Source of the DNA: Acidobacteriota bacterium
Lineage (GTDB): Bacteria > Acidobacteriota > Terriglobia > Terriglobales > Acidobacteriaceae
Reading direction: 5' to 3'
Assembly (NCBI GenBank): GCA_021781075.1
Contig: JAJXXN010000142.1
Location: 1 to 10,888 of the forward strand
Length of the DNA: 10,888 bases
Part shown: piece after piece, positions 1 through 5,171 of the stretch
Position numbering within the stretch: position 1 is the stretch's first letter
How the letters are laid out: each line of letters opens with the position of its first letter
Position numbers and translations under genes: made by a program
Notes under the pieces: model-generated
The model's input: only the letters and a program-made list of their open reading frames with translations
What the model was told of the DNA's origin: nothing
Database searches by the model: none

Positions 1-482
1 TCCCCGGCGCTCTCCCGCTCCACCTCTGCGCGGAAGCCTTGAATCTCCCCATCCAGGTTGTTGAGCCGTGCCTCGACCGCGCTCATGCGCGCCTGGGCCT
101 CAACCGCCACCATGCGCGCCTCCTCAATTTGCCTGGCCAATGCCGCGCGTCGGTTGCGCAGCGTCTTGGGAAGTATGCGGTACAGCGGGATGAGAATGCC
201 GAAGACCAGCACCAGAAAATTGAAGATCTCCGCGCCGCGCGCCGCCGTCTCCACATCCGTGTGCAGCCAGCGCGCAATCGCCTGCGTCATTGCCGAGTGG
301 CGGAATGCATTTGTCTCATCCTGCTCTGAGGCTGCCGGCTTTTCCCCCTGCGCAGGCTGCGCTGCCGCGGGCGTCGCGGCCTGCGCATGAATCCCCCGTG
401 GAGCAGCCATCCATACCACGCCCAGCAGCCCCAGCAAAACCGCAAAAGACGCTGCTTTCAATCCACCCCTGAACCCGGCCAT
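1..482 (-). CDS. atpF: F0F1 ATP synthase subunit b, partial (C-terminus beyond left edge)
   Basis: The stator b subunit links the membrane F0 sector to the F1 head. 160 codons are visible, with no stop before the window edge. Residues 1-35 look like a signal peptide: basic start, hydrophobic stretch about 11-27, then an Ala-Gln-Ala site near 33-35. An Ala/Pro/Glu-rich linker follows, then a membrane anchor at about 84-101 (core FNFLVLVFGILIPLY), then a charged helix rich in Glu, Arg and Ala (105-160) as expected for the dimeric stalk. The ATG is 14 nt after the stop of the preceding b-type gene and has a GGTGA Shine-Dalgarno (488-492) 5 nt upstream, so the two are co-transcribed. The delta subunit gene would be expected next, outside the window. 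Family assignment is firm. Which of the two genes is b and which is b' is not settled. The signal-like extension is unusual for b subunits in general. Confidence 0.85.
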   Translation of the reverse strand, partial: MAGFRGGLKAASFAVLLGLLGVVWMAAPRGIHAQAATPAAAQPAQGEKPAASEQDETNAFRHSAMTQAIARWLHTDVETAARGAEIFNFLVLVFGILIPLYRILPKTLRNRRAALARQIEEARMVAVEAQARMSAVEARLNNLDGEIQGFRAEVERESAG

Positions 483-496
483 GAACTTCACCCCAG

Positions 497-949
497 TCAA
501 CGCGCACCCCCGGCGGGCAGCACCGCGCTCAACACCTGTTTGGCAAGCTCATCCACATGGGCACTGATCTCCTGCCGCGCCACTTCCACCTCGCGCTCAA
601 GCGTCGCGCGCGCCACGGCCACCTGCTGGCCGGCCTCTTTGCGCGTTTCTTCCAAAACCTGCTCGCGCTCCACCGTCCACTTCTGCAGCCGCGCCTCACG
701 CGTCTTGTACACCTCGGCGCGCGACAGCCGCAGCTTCTCAACGTAAACTTCCGTCCTGTGCTCGGCCTCGGCGATCGCCTTCTTCGCCTCCTCCACAGCC
801 CCGGTCGTCCGCGCGCGGCGCTCCTTGAGCGTGCGCGACAAGGGACCCTGCACCAGCAATTGATAGGCAATGACGAGGACCACAAAGAGCGCGGTGGTAG
901 GCAGCGCGCCCAGGAACAGCGCTTCGAGTTGGTGTATCAGGTCTGACAT
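497..949 (-). CDS. atpF: F0F1 ATP synthase subunit b/b' (first of two)
   Basis: 150-residue b-type stator subunit. A short N-terminus (MSDLIHQLEALF) leads into one membrane helix at about residues 12-33, followed by a long charged coiled-coil-like helix to the end, typical of the b/b' stalk. I chose the ATG at 949. The frame is also open to a GTG at 982, but the ATG version begins with the normal short N-terminus before the membrane helix, while the GTG adds 11 residues that overlap a leader hairpin. No strong Shine-Dalgarno precedes the ATG. It is the first visible gene of the atp operon, with a promoter at 1020-1049. Having two adjacent, clearly different b genes implies a b/b' heterodimeric stalk. 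No a (atpB) or c (atpE) genes lie upstream here, so the F0 membrane genes must be elsewhere. Confidence 0.88.
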   Translation of the reverse strand: MSDLIHQLEALFLGALPTTALFVVLVIAYQLLVQGPLSRTLKERRARTTGAVEEAKKAIAEAEHRTEVYVEKLRLSRAEVYKTREARLQKWTVEREQVLEETRKEAGQQVAVARATLEREVEVARQEISAHVDELAKQVLSAVLPAGGAR

Positions 950-972
950 TGATAATGTTTCACTCAGGCGCG

Positions 973-998
973 CAAACTGCACTTCACTGCGCAGTTTG
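973..998 (-). other. Leader hairpin upstream of atp genes
   Basis: Perfect 8-bp inverted repeat (CAAACTGC at 973-980 and GCAGTTTG at 991-998) with a 10-nt loop. It lies between the predicted transcription start (about 1013) and the ATG at 949. It has no T-run after it, so it is not a terminator. It could stabilise the leader or affect translation of the first b gene. Confidence 0.4.
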
Positions 999-1019
999 GC
1001 TTCCGGTAGGTAACACCTA

Positions 1020-1049
1020 TTTCTATCAGGGAGAATCGGCCAGCGTCAA
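1020..1049 (-). promoter_or_regulatory. Sigma70-like promoter for atp operon
   Basis: On the minus strand: -35 TTGACG (1044-1049, 5/6 match), 18-nt spacer, -10 TAGAAA (1020-1025, 4/6 match). The predicted start near 1013 gives a leader of about 65 nt before the ATG at 949. It is the best promoter match I see in the gap between hflX and the ATP synthase genes. Confidence 0.5.
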
Positions 1050-1206
1050 CGCGGACAGATTTGCTTTTTTACCAAACCATCCAAACGGTCAAAATCCGGA
1101 ATTGTGTGCTTAATCAGTCCCTCCGTAACGCGCCCTGCGCCGCCTGGGATCCAGTCCATTCCCCGGAAAGAATCCGCAGCCAATCCAATATTTCTTGATT
1201 TTCCCC

Positions 1207-1234
1207 TTGCAACTGTCAAAAACAGGCCTACAAT
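1207..1234 (+). promoter_or_regulatory. Possible plus-strand promoter
   Basis: TTGCAA (1207-1212, 4/6), 16-nt spacer, TACAAT (1229-1234, 5/6). The predicted start near 1241 would transcribe through the 1251-1264 palindrome and the 1270-1317 hairpin, then antisense into the end of hflX. No plus-strand protein gene follows, so it is either an RNA promoter or a chance match. Confidence 0.25.
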
Positions 1235-1269
1235 TGTTTCACCACCTAAGGCCCTGTTCAGGGCTGAAT

Positions 1270-1317
1270 GGGCTGTCGGCTGATGGAATTCACTTCCACT
1301 TCACCAGTCGGCAGCCC
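1270..1317 (+). other. Stem-loop that pairs best as plus-strand RNA
   Basis: Arms 1270-1282 and 1305-1317 form a 13-bp stem in plus-strand RNA, with two G-U wobbles and no mismatch. After one A-C mismatch, four more pairs (1284-1287 with 1300-1303, one of them G-U) close a 12-nt loop. In minus-strand RNA every wobble becomes a C-A mismatch, giving four mismatches in all. Such asymmetry is expected of a structure used in plus-strand RNA, but may be accidental. Confidence 0.35.
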
Positions 1318-1335
1318 TATAGATTGGCTCCCGGT

Positions 1336-2634
1336 TCACCCCCTGAAGGCTCCCAACCGGCCTACCAGTGATTTTGGGCCTGTGGCGCGGATCCGCACCA
1401 GATTCCCCTCAAACACGCGGCTCTCAATCACCATCCCCGCCTCCACCATCGCCAGCGCCGAGCCCTCGCCTTGTGGAATGACAAACACCGCTTCCGTGAG
1501 TGGATCCTGAACCAACGCCGCATCGATCGCCGCAAGCAGTTTCTCCAGCCCCTTCCCTTCACGGGCTGAAACCAGCACCGCCCCGCCCCGCGATGCAAGC
1601 CCCGCAATCCTCTCAGCGTCCAGCAGGTCGCGTTTGTTCAGGACCTCAATCACCGGCTTCCCCCCGGCTCCAAGCTCCGCAAGCACCTTCTCCACCTGCT
1701 GTTTTTGCTCCTCGCCAAACTCGCTCGACGCATCGCGCACATGAAGCAAAATCTCCGCCTTCTCCACCTCTTCCAGCGTGGCCCGGAAGCTGGTCACCAG
1801 CGTGTGCGGCAGGTTGCGGATAAAACCCACCGTATCCGAAAGCAGGACCCGGCGTCGGCTCGGCAATTGTATTGAGCGTAATTTCGGGTCCAGTGTGGCA
1901 AACATCTTGGATGAGGCCAGCACCCCCGCGCCGGTCAAGGCATTGAACAGAGTGCTCTTGCCCGCGTTGGTATAGCCGACCAGCGCCACCGTCGGCACCG
2001 GGACCGCCTCGCGCCGCTGCCGCTGCTGGCGCCGGCTCTTCCGCACCGACTCAAGCTCTTCCTTGAGATGGTCAATCCTGCGGCGGATGCGACGCCGGTC
2101 GGTTTCCAGTTTGGTCTCGCCCGGCCCGCGTGTGCCAATGCCGCCGCCCAACTGGCTCATCGCCTTGCCCCGGCCCGTCAGCCGCGGCAGCATGTACTCA
2201 AGCTGCGCCAGCTCCACCTGCAACTGCCCTTCGCGTGTCCGGGCATGACGGGCAAAAATATCAAGTATCAGCTGTGTCCGATCCAGCACACGGCAGGGCA
2301 GCTCCCGCTCCAAGTTCTGCAATTGCGTCGGCGTCAGGTCATGGTCAAAAAGTATGAAATTCGCCTCGGTGGAAAGCGCCAACGCATGAAGCTCCTCCAC
2401 CTTGCCGCTGCCAATCAATGTTGCCGGGTCGGGCTTTGGGCGCCGCTGCATCAGCTCGGCCGCAACTTCGCCGCCCGCGCTCATCAGCAACTCTTTCAGC
2501 TCGCCCAGTGATTCCTCAGCGGTCATTGCACCCGTACGATCGGGCGCCGCACCGGCGCGCGCAACTCCGCGCCCGAACTCCACGCCCACCAGAATGGCGC
2601 GCTCCGTCCCGGTCCCTGTGCTCGTACTGTGCAT
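1336..2634 (-). CDS. hflX: GTPase HflX
   Basis: Ribosome-associated GTPase that splits or rescues stalled ribosomes; 432 residues, close to the 426 of E. coli HflX. The N-terminal HflX domain (about 11-150) is followed by a Gly-rich linker (GGGIGTRGPGE at 163-173) and a basic helical segment (176-208). The G domain is complete: G1 GYTNAGKS (220-227), G2 Thr near 248 in FATLDP, G3 DTVG (267-270), G4 NKRD (333-336) and G5 SARE (356-359). The frame is open upstream to 2757, but that would run into hfq and add a low-complexity Arg-rich tail. The ATG at 2634 gives the normal family start (residues 11-18 ERAILVGV) and leaves a 58-nt gap after hfq. No good Shine-Dalgarno is visible. It is probably co-transcribed with hfq, the conserved gene order seen in many bacteria. 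Confidence 0.95.
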   Translation of the reverse strand: MHSTSTGTGTERAILVGVEFGRGVARAGAAPDRTGAMTAEESLGELKELLMSAGGEVAAELMQRRPKPDPATLIGSGKVEELHALALSTEANFILFDHDLTPTQLQNLERELPCRVLDRTQLILDIFARHARTREGQLQVELAQLEYMLPRLTGRGKAMSQLGGGIGTRGPGETKLETDRRRIRRRIDHLKEELESVRKSRRQQRQRREAVPVPTVALVGYTNAGKSTLFNALTGAGVLASSKMFATLDPKLRSIQLPSRRRVLLSDTVGFIRNLPHTLVTSFRATLEEVEKAEILLHVRDASSEFGEEQKQQVEKVLAELGAGGKPVIEVLNKRDLLDAERIAGLASRGGAVLVSAREGKGLEKLLAAIDAALVQDPLTEAVFVIPQGEGSALAMVEAGMVIESRVFEGNLVRIRATGPKSLVGRLGAFRG

Positions 2635-2692
2635 GGGGCGTACTACCCGCAAATCACTTTCAGGCCAACCCTTCCGCTGGAAGCCGGAAGAA

Positions 2693-3004
2693 TCAACCCT
2701 CACTGGCGGCAACCGGGGCCGCAGCCGCCGCTGGCACCGCCGCCGCCGCGCCGACACCTGCCGTCGTGGCCGCGCGATAATCGTTGTGCATCACGCTGCG
2801 ATTGCTTACCACCGTCGAGATGGCGTGTTTGAAAATCAACTGCTCCTGGCTGTTGTTCTCAAGCAACACCGAGTACTTGTCAAACGAGCGAATTTTGCCC
2901 GTCAGCTTGACGCCACTCACCAGGTAGATTGTGATGGGGGTTTTGTCTTTGCGAACCGTATTCAAAAATGTATCTTGAATGTTCTGTGCCGGCTTGCTTT
3001 CCAT
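2693..3004 (-). CDS. hfq: RNA chaperone Hfq
   Basis: Hexameric Sm-like RNA chaperone that pairs small RNAs with mRNAs; 103 residues. The Sm core spans about residues 9-68, with QDTFLN (10-15), IYLVSGVKL (26-34), and the Sm2 motif FKHAIS (58-63, YKHAIS in E. coli). Proximal-face residues Gln10, Lys59 and His60 are present. Distal-face residues Tyr27, Gly31, Lys33, Leu34 and Thr64 are present. The rim patch reads RKDK (18-21) where E. coli has RRER. The tail (about 71-103) is very rich in Ala and ends with few acidic residues, unlike the acidic tip in E. coli. I start at the ATG at 3004, because it has a GGAG 9 nt upstream and gives the family N-terminus. An ATG at 3019 would add five residues. 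First gene of the hfq-hflX unit. Confidence 0.96.
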   Translation of the reverse strand: MESKPAQNIQDTFLNTVRKDKTPITIYLVSGVKLTGKIRSFDKYSVLLENNSQEQLIFKHAISTVVSNRSVMHNDYRAATTAGVGAAAAVPAAAAAPVAASEG

Positions 3005-3013
3005 TGTGCCGAT

Positions 3014-3017
3014 CTCC
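3014..3017 (-). promoter_or_regulatory. hfq ribosome binding site (decides start)
   Basis: GGAG on the minus strand, 9 nt before the ATG at 3004. It overlaps the second codon of the alternative ATG at 3019, which itself has only a poorly spaced GGA. This favours 3004 as the start. Confidence 0.6.
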
Positions 3018-3030
3018 ATTTCCGTGGTTG

Positions 3031-3045
3031 TTTGTTGTTTTTGTT
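3031..3045 (-). promoter_or_regulatory. A-rich (A-R-N)5 tract in hfq leader, possible Hfq site
   Basis: On the minus strand the leader reads AAC AAA AAC AAC AAA, five consecutive A-purine-any triplets, the pattern bound by the distal face of Gram-negative Hfq. It ends about 13 nt before the hfq Shine-Dalgarno. Hfq represses its own mRNA in E. coli by binding the leader; the same role here is an inference. Confidence 0.4.
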
Positions 3046-3127
3046 AATTCCGCGGCTCAACTACCATGCCCAGCTTGCCCTGAGCGTAATTACACCCGCG
3101 CTCCAGTCGCACGCTGAATTTGTTAAC

Positions 3128-3156
3128 ACAATAACCTGAATTTCACCAATTATCAA
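3128..3156 (-). promoter_or_regulatory. Sigma70-like promoter for hfq-hflX
   Basis: Minus strand: -35 TTGATA (3151-3156, 5/6), spacer exactly 17 nt, -10 TATTGT (3128-3133, 4/6). The predicted start near 3121 leaves a leader of about 115 nt before the hfq ATG, long enough for regulation. Confidence 0.5.
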
Positions 3157-3367
3157 CAGTACGGGAGGTCCGGGTACTCACTGTTACCTCCGCAAATCAT
3201 CCATCTTCAACCGCAAAATGAACGCTTTAACACCGTGCGCTCATCCCGGCAAAACCAATCTCTCCATCCGCTCAAAGGCATACTTGATAGCCATGATTAA
3301 ATATTTACCCCGCTGGCCTGCACTCAGCCCGCTCCTTTCTCCACGCAAAGAACCCTCTCCCGCTGCT

Positions 3368-3376
3368 TGGTACTAT
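3368..3376 (+). promoter_or_regulatory. Extended -10 element, possibly giving a leaderless mRNA
   Basis: TGG followed by TACTAT (3371-3376) matches the extended -10 pattern. Exactly 6 nt separate it from the GTG at 3383, so transcription would begin at about the start codon. No -35 match is visible at the usual distance. Confidence 0.4.
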
Positions 3377-3382
3377 GGAAAC

Positions 3383-4567
3383 GTGAATCTCTCCGGCAAA
3401 ACACCATCTCCCGTTCCCATGCTCGACCTGGCACGGCAATATCAGCCCCTGCGGGATGAGATTCTCTCCGCCATCGAGGGCGTCCTCGATTCGCGCCAGT
3501 TCATCCTTGGCGAGGCAGTCGCCAACTTTGAACTCGACGCCGCCGCCCAACTCGGCGTTGCCCACGCCATCGGATGCGCCTCGGGGACCGACGCACTCTG
3601 GCTCGCCATCGCCGCCGCGGGACTCTCCCCACTCCCCGGCGAAGCGTTCCAACCATCCATTCTCACCACCCCGTTCAGCTTTTTCGCGTCGGTCAGTTCA
3701 ATCATCCGCGCCGGTGCAAAGCCGCTCCTTGCCGACATCGACCCCAGGACCTTCAACCTTTCTCCGACTGCGGTCGAAGCCCTCCTCAACTCCCCGGCTG
3801 GAGCCAACCTCCGCGCCATCCTGCCCGTACACCTCTACGGCCAGCCAGCCGACTGGGACGCTCTTGCCCGCATCACCTCCGGCCACAACCTCACCCTGGT
3901 CGAGGATGCCGCCCAGGCGTGGGGGGCAAAATGGAACGCGCGACCCGTCGGCGCCCTCGGCTCCGCCGCCGCCTTCAGCTTCTACCCCACCAAGAACCTC
4001 TCCGCCGCCGGCGACGCTGGCATGGTCTCAACAAACGACCCCGAGATCGCCGAACGTGCCCGCATGTTGCGCCAGCACGGCATGCGCCGCCGCTACCACC
4101 ACGACGAACTCGGCTGGAACGCCCGCATGGACGGTTTCCAGGGCGCCATACTCGGCGTCAAGCTCAAATACATTGAACAATGGACCCTCGCGCGCCAGCA
4201 CGCCGCCGCGCGTTACAACCAACTCTTCCATGCCGCTGGCCTGGTCGAACCCGGCCCCTATCCGGCAAAGGGCGTCGTACTGCCCTTCTGCGACCCGCGT
4301 GCCACCCACGTCTGGCACCAGTACGTCCTCCGCACCACGCGCCGCGACGAACTCCGCGAGTTCCTCACCGCGCGCCAAATCGGCAGCGAGATCTACTACC
4401 CCATCCCACTTCACCTGCTCGACGCCTTGAAACCGCTTGGCTACTCCGAGGGTGATTTCCCCGAGTCCGAACGCGCCGCCAAAGAGGTCCTCGCCCTGCC
4501 CCTCTTCGCTGAAATCACTGAAGATGAGCAGAAAACGGTGGTTGCGGCCATTGCGGAGTTCCTCTGA
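3383..4567 (+). CDS. DegT/DnrJ/EryC1/StrS family PLP-dependent aminotransferase
   Basis: PLP-dependent sugar aminotransferase of fold type I, which typically adds an amino group to a keto nucleotide-sugar for surface glycans. 394 residues from the chosen start, in the usual 360-400 range. Visible landmarks: family N-terminus VPMLDLARQY (11-20), phosphate-binding SGTDAL (67-72), Asp175 in VEDAAQAWGA (pairs with the PLP ring nitrogen), and the Schiff-base Lys204 in SFYPTKNL. The C-terminal half (about 260-394) carries the small domain with YYPIPLHLLDALK. The start is uncertain: GTG 3383 keeps the roughly 10 residues that normally precede the LDL motif and sits 6 nt after a -10-like element; ATG 3419 is the alternative, and ATG 3218 adds 55 unlikely residues. 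No other glycan genes are near, so the substrate cannot be named. Confidence 0.88.
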   Translation: MNLSGKTPSPVPMLDLARQYQPLRDEILSAIEGVLDSRQFILGEAVANFELDAAAQLGVAHAIGCASGTDALWLAIAAAGLSPLPGEAFQPSILTTPFSFFASVSSIIRAGAKPLLADIDPRTFNLSPTAVEALLNSPAGANLRAILPVHLYGQPADWDALARITSGHNLTLVEDAAQAWGAKWNARPVGALGSAAAFSFYPTKNLSAAGDAGMVSTNDPEIAERARMLRQHGMRRRYHHDELGWNARMDGFQGAILGVKLKYIEQWTLARQHAAARYNQLFHAAGLVEPGPYPAKGVVLPFCDPRATHVWHQYVLRTTRRDELREFLTARQIGSEIYYPIPLHLLDALKPLGYSEGDFPESERAAKEVLALPLFAEITEDEQKTVVAAIAEFL

Positions 4568-4569
4568 GA

Positions 4570-4590
4570 CAGGCATCTTGGCTTTGCCTG
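4570..4590 (+). other. Small inverted repeat after aminotransferase gene
   Basis: CAGGCA (4570-4575) and TGCCTG (4585-4590) form a 6-bp stem with a 9-nt loop just after the stop. No T-run follows, so it is at best a weak terminator or an mRNA 3'-end structure. Confidence 0.25.
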
Positions 4591-4629
4591 ACGCAAACTC
4601 CCCAATTCGCTTTTCCCCGCGCCAACCCG

Positions 4630-4635
4630 TAAGAT
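4630..4635 (+). promoter_or_regulatory. -10-like element 6 nt before ATG 4642
   Basis: TAAGAT (4/6 match to TATAAT), then 6 nt, then the ATG. The AAGG just before the ATG is too close to act as a normal Shine-Dalgarno, which fits a leaderless mRNA. No clear -35 is seen. Confidence 0.35.
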
Positions 4636-4641
4636 AAAGGC

Positions 4642-4899
4642 ATGGCACGAGGATGGGAAAGCAAGGCAGTGGAGGAACAGATGGCTGAAAAGCAATTGAG
4701 CGCGCAGCATGACCTGTCATTGACGGAAGAGCAGCGCCGCCGGGCAATGCTGGCGGAAGCATCGCAAAAGCGCGTCAAGCAGGCCCTTGAGCTGCAGCGC
4801 GAGAACATTCTCTCGCAAAAAACCACCCACCCGGCGCGGCGGCAGGCGCTCGATGCGGCACTCAAGCAGATTGAAGGGCAGTTGGCGGGGTTGGAGTAA
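4642..4899 (+). CDS. Small hypothetical protein, charged and helical
   Basis: 85 residues, starting MARGWESKAVEEQMAEKQ. It is almost entirely charged and helix-favouring (many Glu, Gln, Arg, Lys, Ala), with a likely coiled coil over about 24-85. It has no Cys, no membrane segment and no signal peptide. I recognise no enzyme motif. The codon use matches its GC-rich neighbours, and the MARGWESK start resembles small hypothetical proteins I associate with Acidobacteriota, which supports a real gene; that memory is not verified. It follows the aminotransferase by 74 nt on the same strand but has its own -10-like element, so it may be independent. Function unknown. Confidence 0.7.
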   Translation: MARGWESKAVEEQMAEKQLSAQHDLSLTEEQRRRAMLAEASQKRVKQALELQRENILSQKTTHPARRQALDAALKQIEGQLAGLE

Positions 4900-5171
4900 G
4901 AATTAGGGCGGTTGCCAGGGAGCAGTAGTCATCGCTCAGCGGGCGTGGCTTTGGCTGCGCCTTTTCTGTTGATGGATATAAAAAACTGGGAAACACTTCT
5001 GATGCCATGGACACAGCAAGAAGGAACGATGCCTGCTGTGTCCATGGGTCCAATGAAACCGGGGTGCCTGGGATGCATGGCAGGTGTAGAAAGCGCAAAA
5101 GCGACTTCGGATTCCCCGCTGCGCCCAAATACACGGCATCAGGGGCATGAAGTCCGGTTGCCGGAAACAAA
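4900..5171. other. Convergent intergenic region with palindromes (272 nt)
   Basis: Lies between the 3' ends of two converging genes. Frames are open on both strands (4862-5170 minus, 4912-5205 plus), but neither encodes a recognisable protein and both overlap real gene ends. It contains a perfect 14-bp inverted repeat (5005-5047), a distant 8-bp pair CTGATGCC (4999-5006) / GGCATCAG (5135-5142), and TCCGG/CCGGA around a 3-nt loop (5153-5165). The nested palindromes suggest a repeat element or a shared transcription-end structure. Confidence 0.45.
5005..5047. repeat. Perfect 14-bp inverted repeat, 15-nt loop
   Basis: CCATGGACACAGCA (5005-5018) is matched exactly by its reverse complement (5034-5047). 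The loop is 15 nt. No T-run follows directly on the plus strand; on the minus strand a T-rich stretch lies about 20 nt beyond. It could act as a two-way terminator or mRNA 3'-end stabiliser, or be one copy of a dispersed palindromic repeat. Confidence 0.6.

Larger units (their letters stand above)
950..1335. other. Intergenic region hflX-atp (386 nt)
   Basis: No convincing gene on either strand. It holds the atp promoter and leader hairpin, a plus-strand promoter-like pair (1207-1234), a small palindrome GCCCTGTTCAGGGC (1251-1264) and a larger hairpin (1270-1317). The palindrome is about 70 nt after the hflX stop but has no T-run, so I do not call a terminator. Confidence 0.6.
3005..3382. other. 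Divergent intergenic region hfq / aminotransferase (378 nt)
   Basis: This gap separates divergent genes and holds the hfq promoter and leader at its left side and the -10-like element of the aminotransferase gene at its right end. The plus frame stays open back to an ATG at 3218, but its 55 extra codons (3218-3382) do not resemble the aminotransferase family, so I treat them as non-coding. I see no other feature. Confidence 0.55.

Noticed and set aside
947..982. GTG at 982 as start of the first atp b gene
   Set aside because: Adds 11 atypical residues before the normal short N-terminus and overlaps the leader hairpin; ATG 949 fits the family.
1251..1264. GCCCTGTTCAGGGC palindrome as hflX terminator
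   Set aside because: Short stem and no T-run on the minus strand after it.
1320..1345. GGTTCA near 1333 as part of a tRNA T-arm
   Set aside because: No matching acceptor stem, D-arm or anticodon arm can be built around it.
3002..3019. ATG at 3019 as hfq start
   Set aside because: Poorly spaced ribosome site and a non-family extension; ATG 3004 has GGAG at 9 nt.
2402..3139. 245-codon plus-strand open frame across hfq and the start of hflX
   Set aside because: Antisense to two well-supported genes; no family resemblance.
3456..4430. 324-codon open frame on the plus strand inside the aminotransferase gene
   Set aside because: Different frame of a clear PLP enzyme; the product is low-complexity Ser/Pro/Thr/Arg typical of a GC-rich shadow frame.
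4862..5170. 102-codon minus-strand and 97-codon plus-strand (4912-5205) frames in the convergent gap
   Set aside because: They overlap the ends of real genes, run through palindromes and resemble no protein I know; more likely repeat or non-coding DNA.
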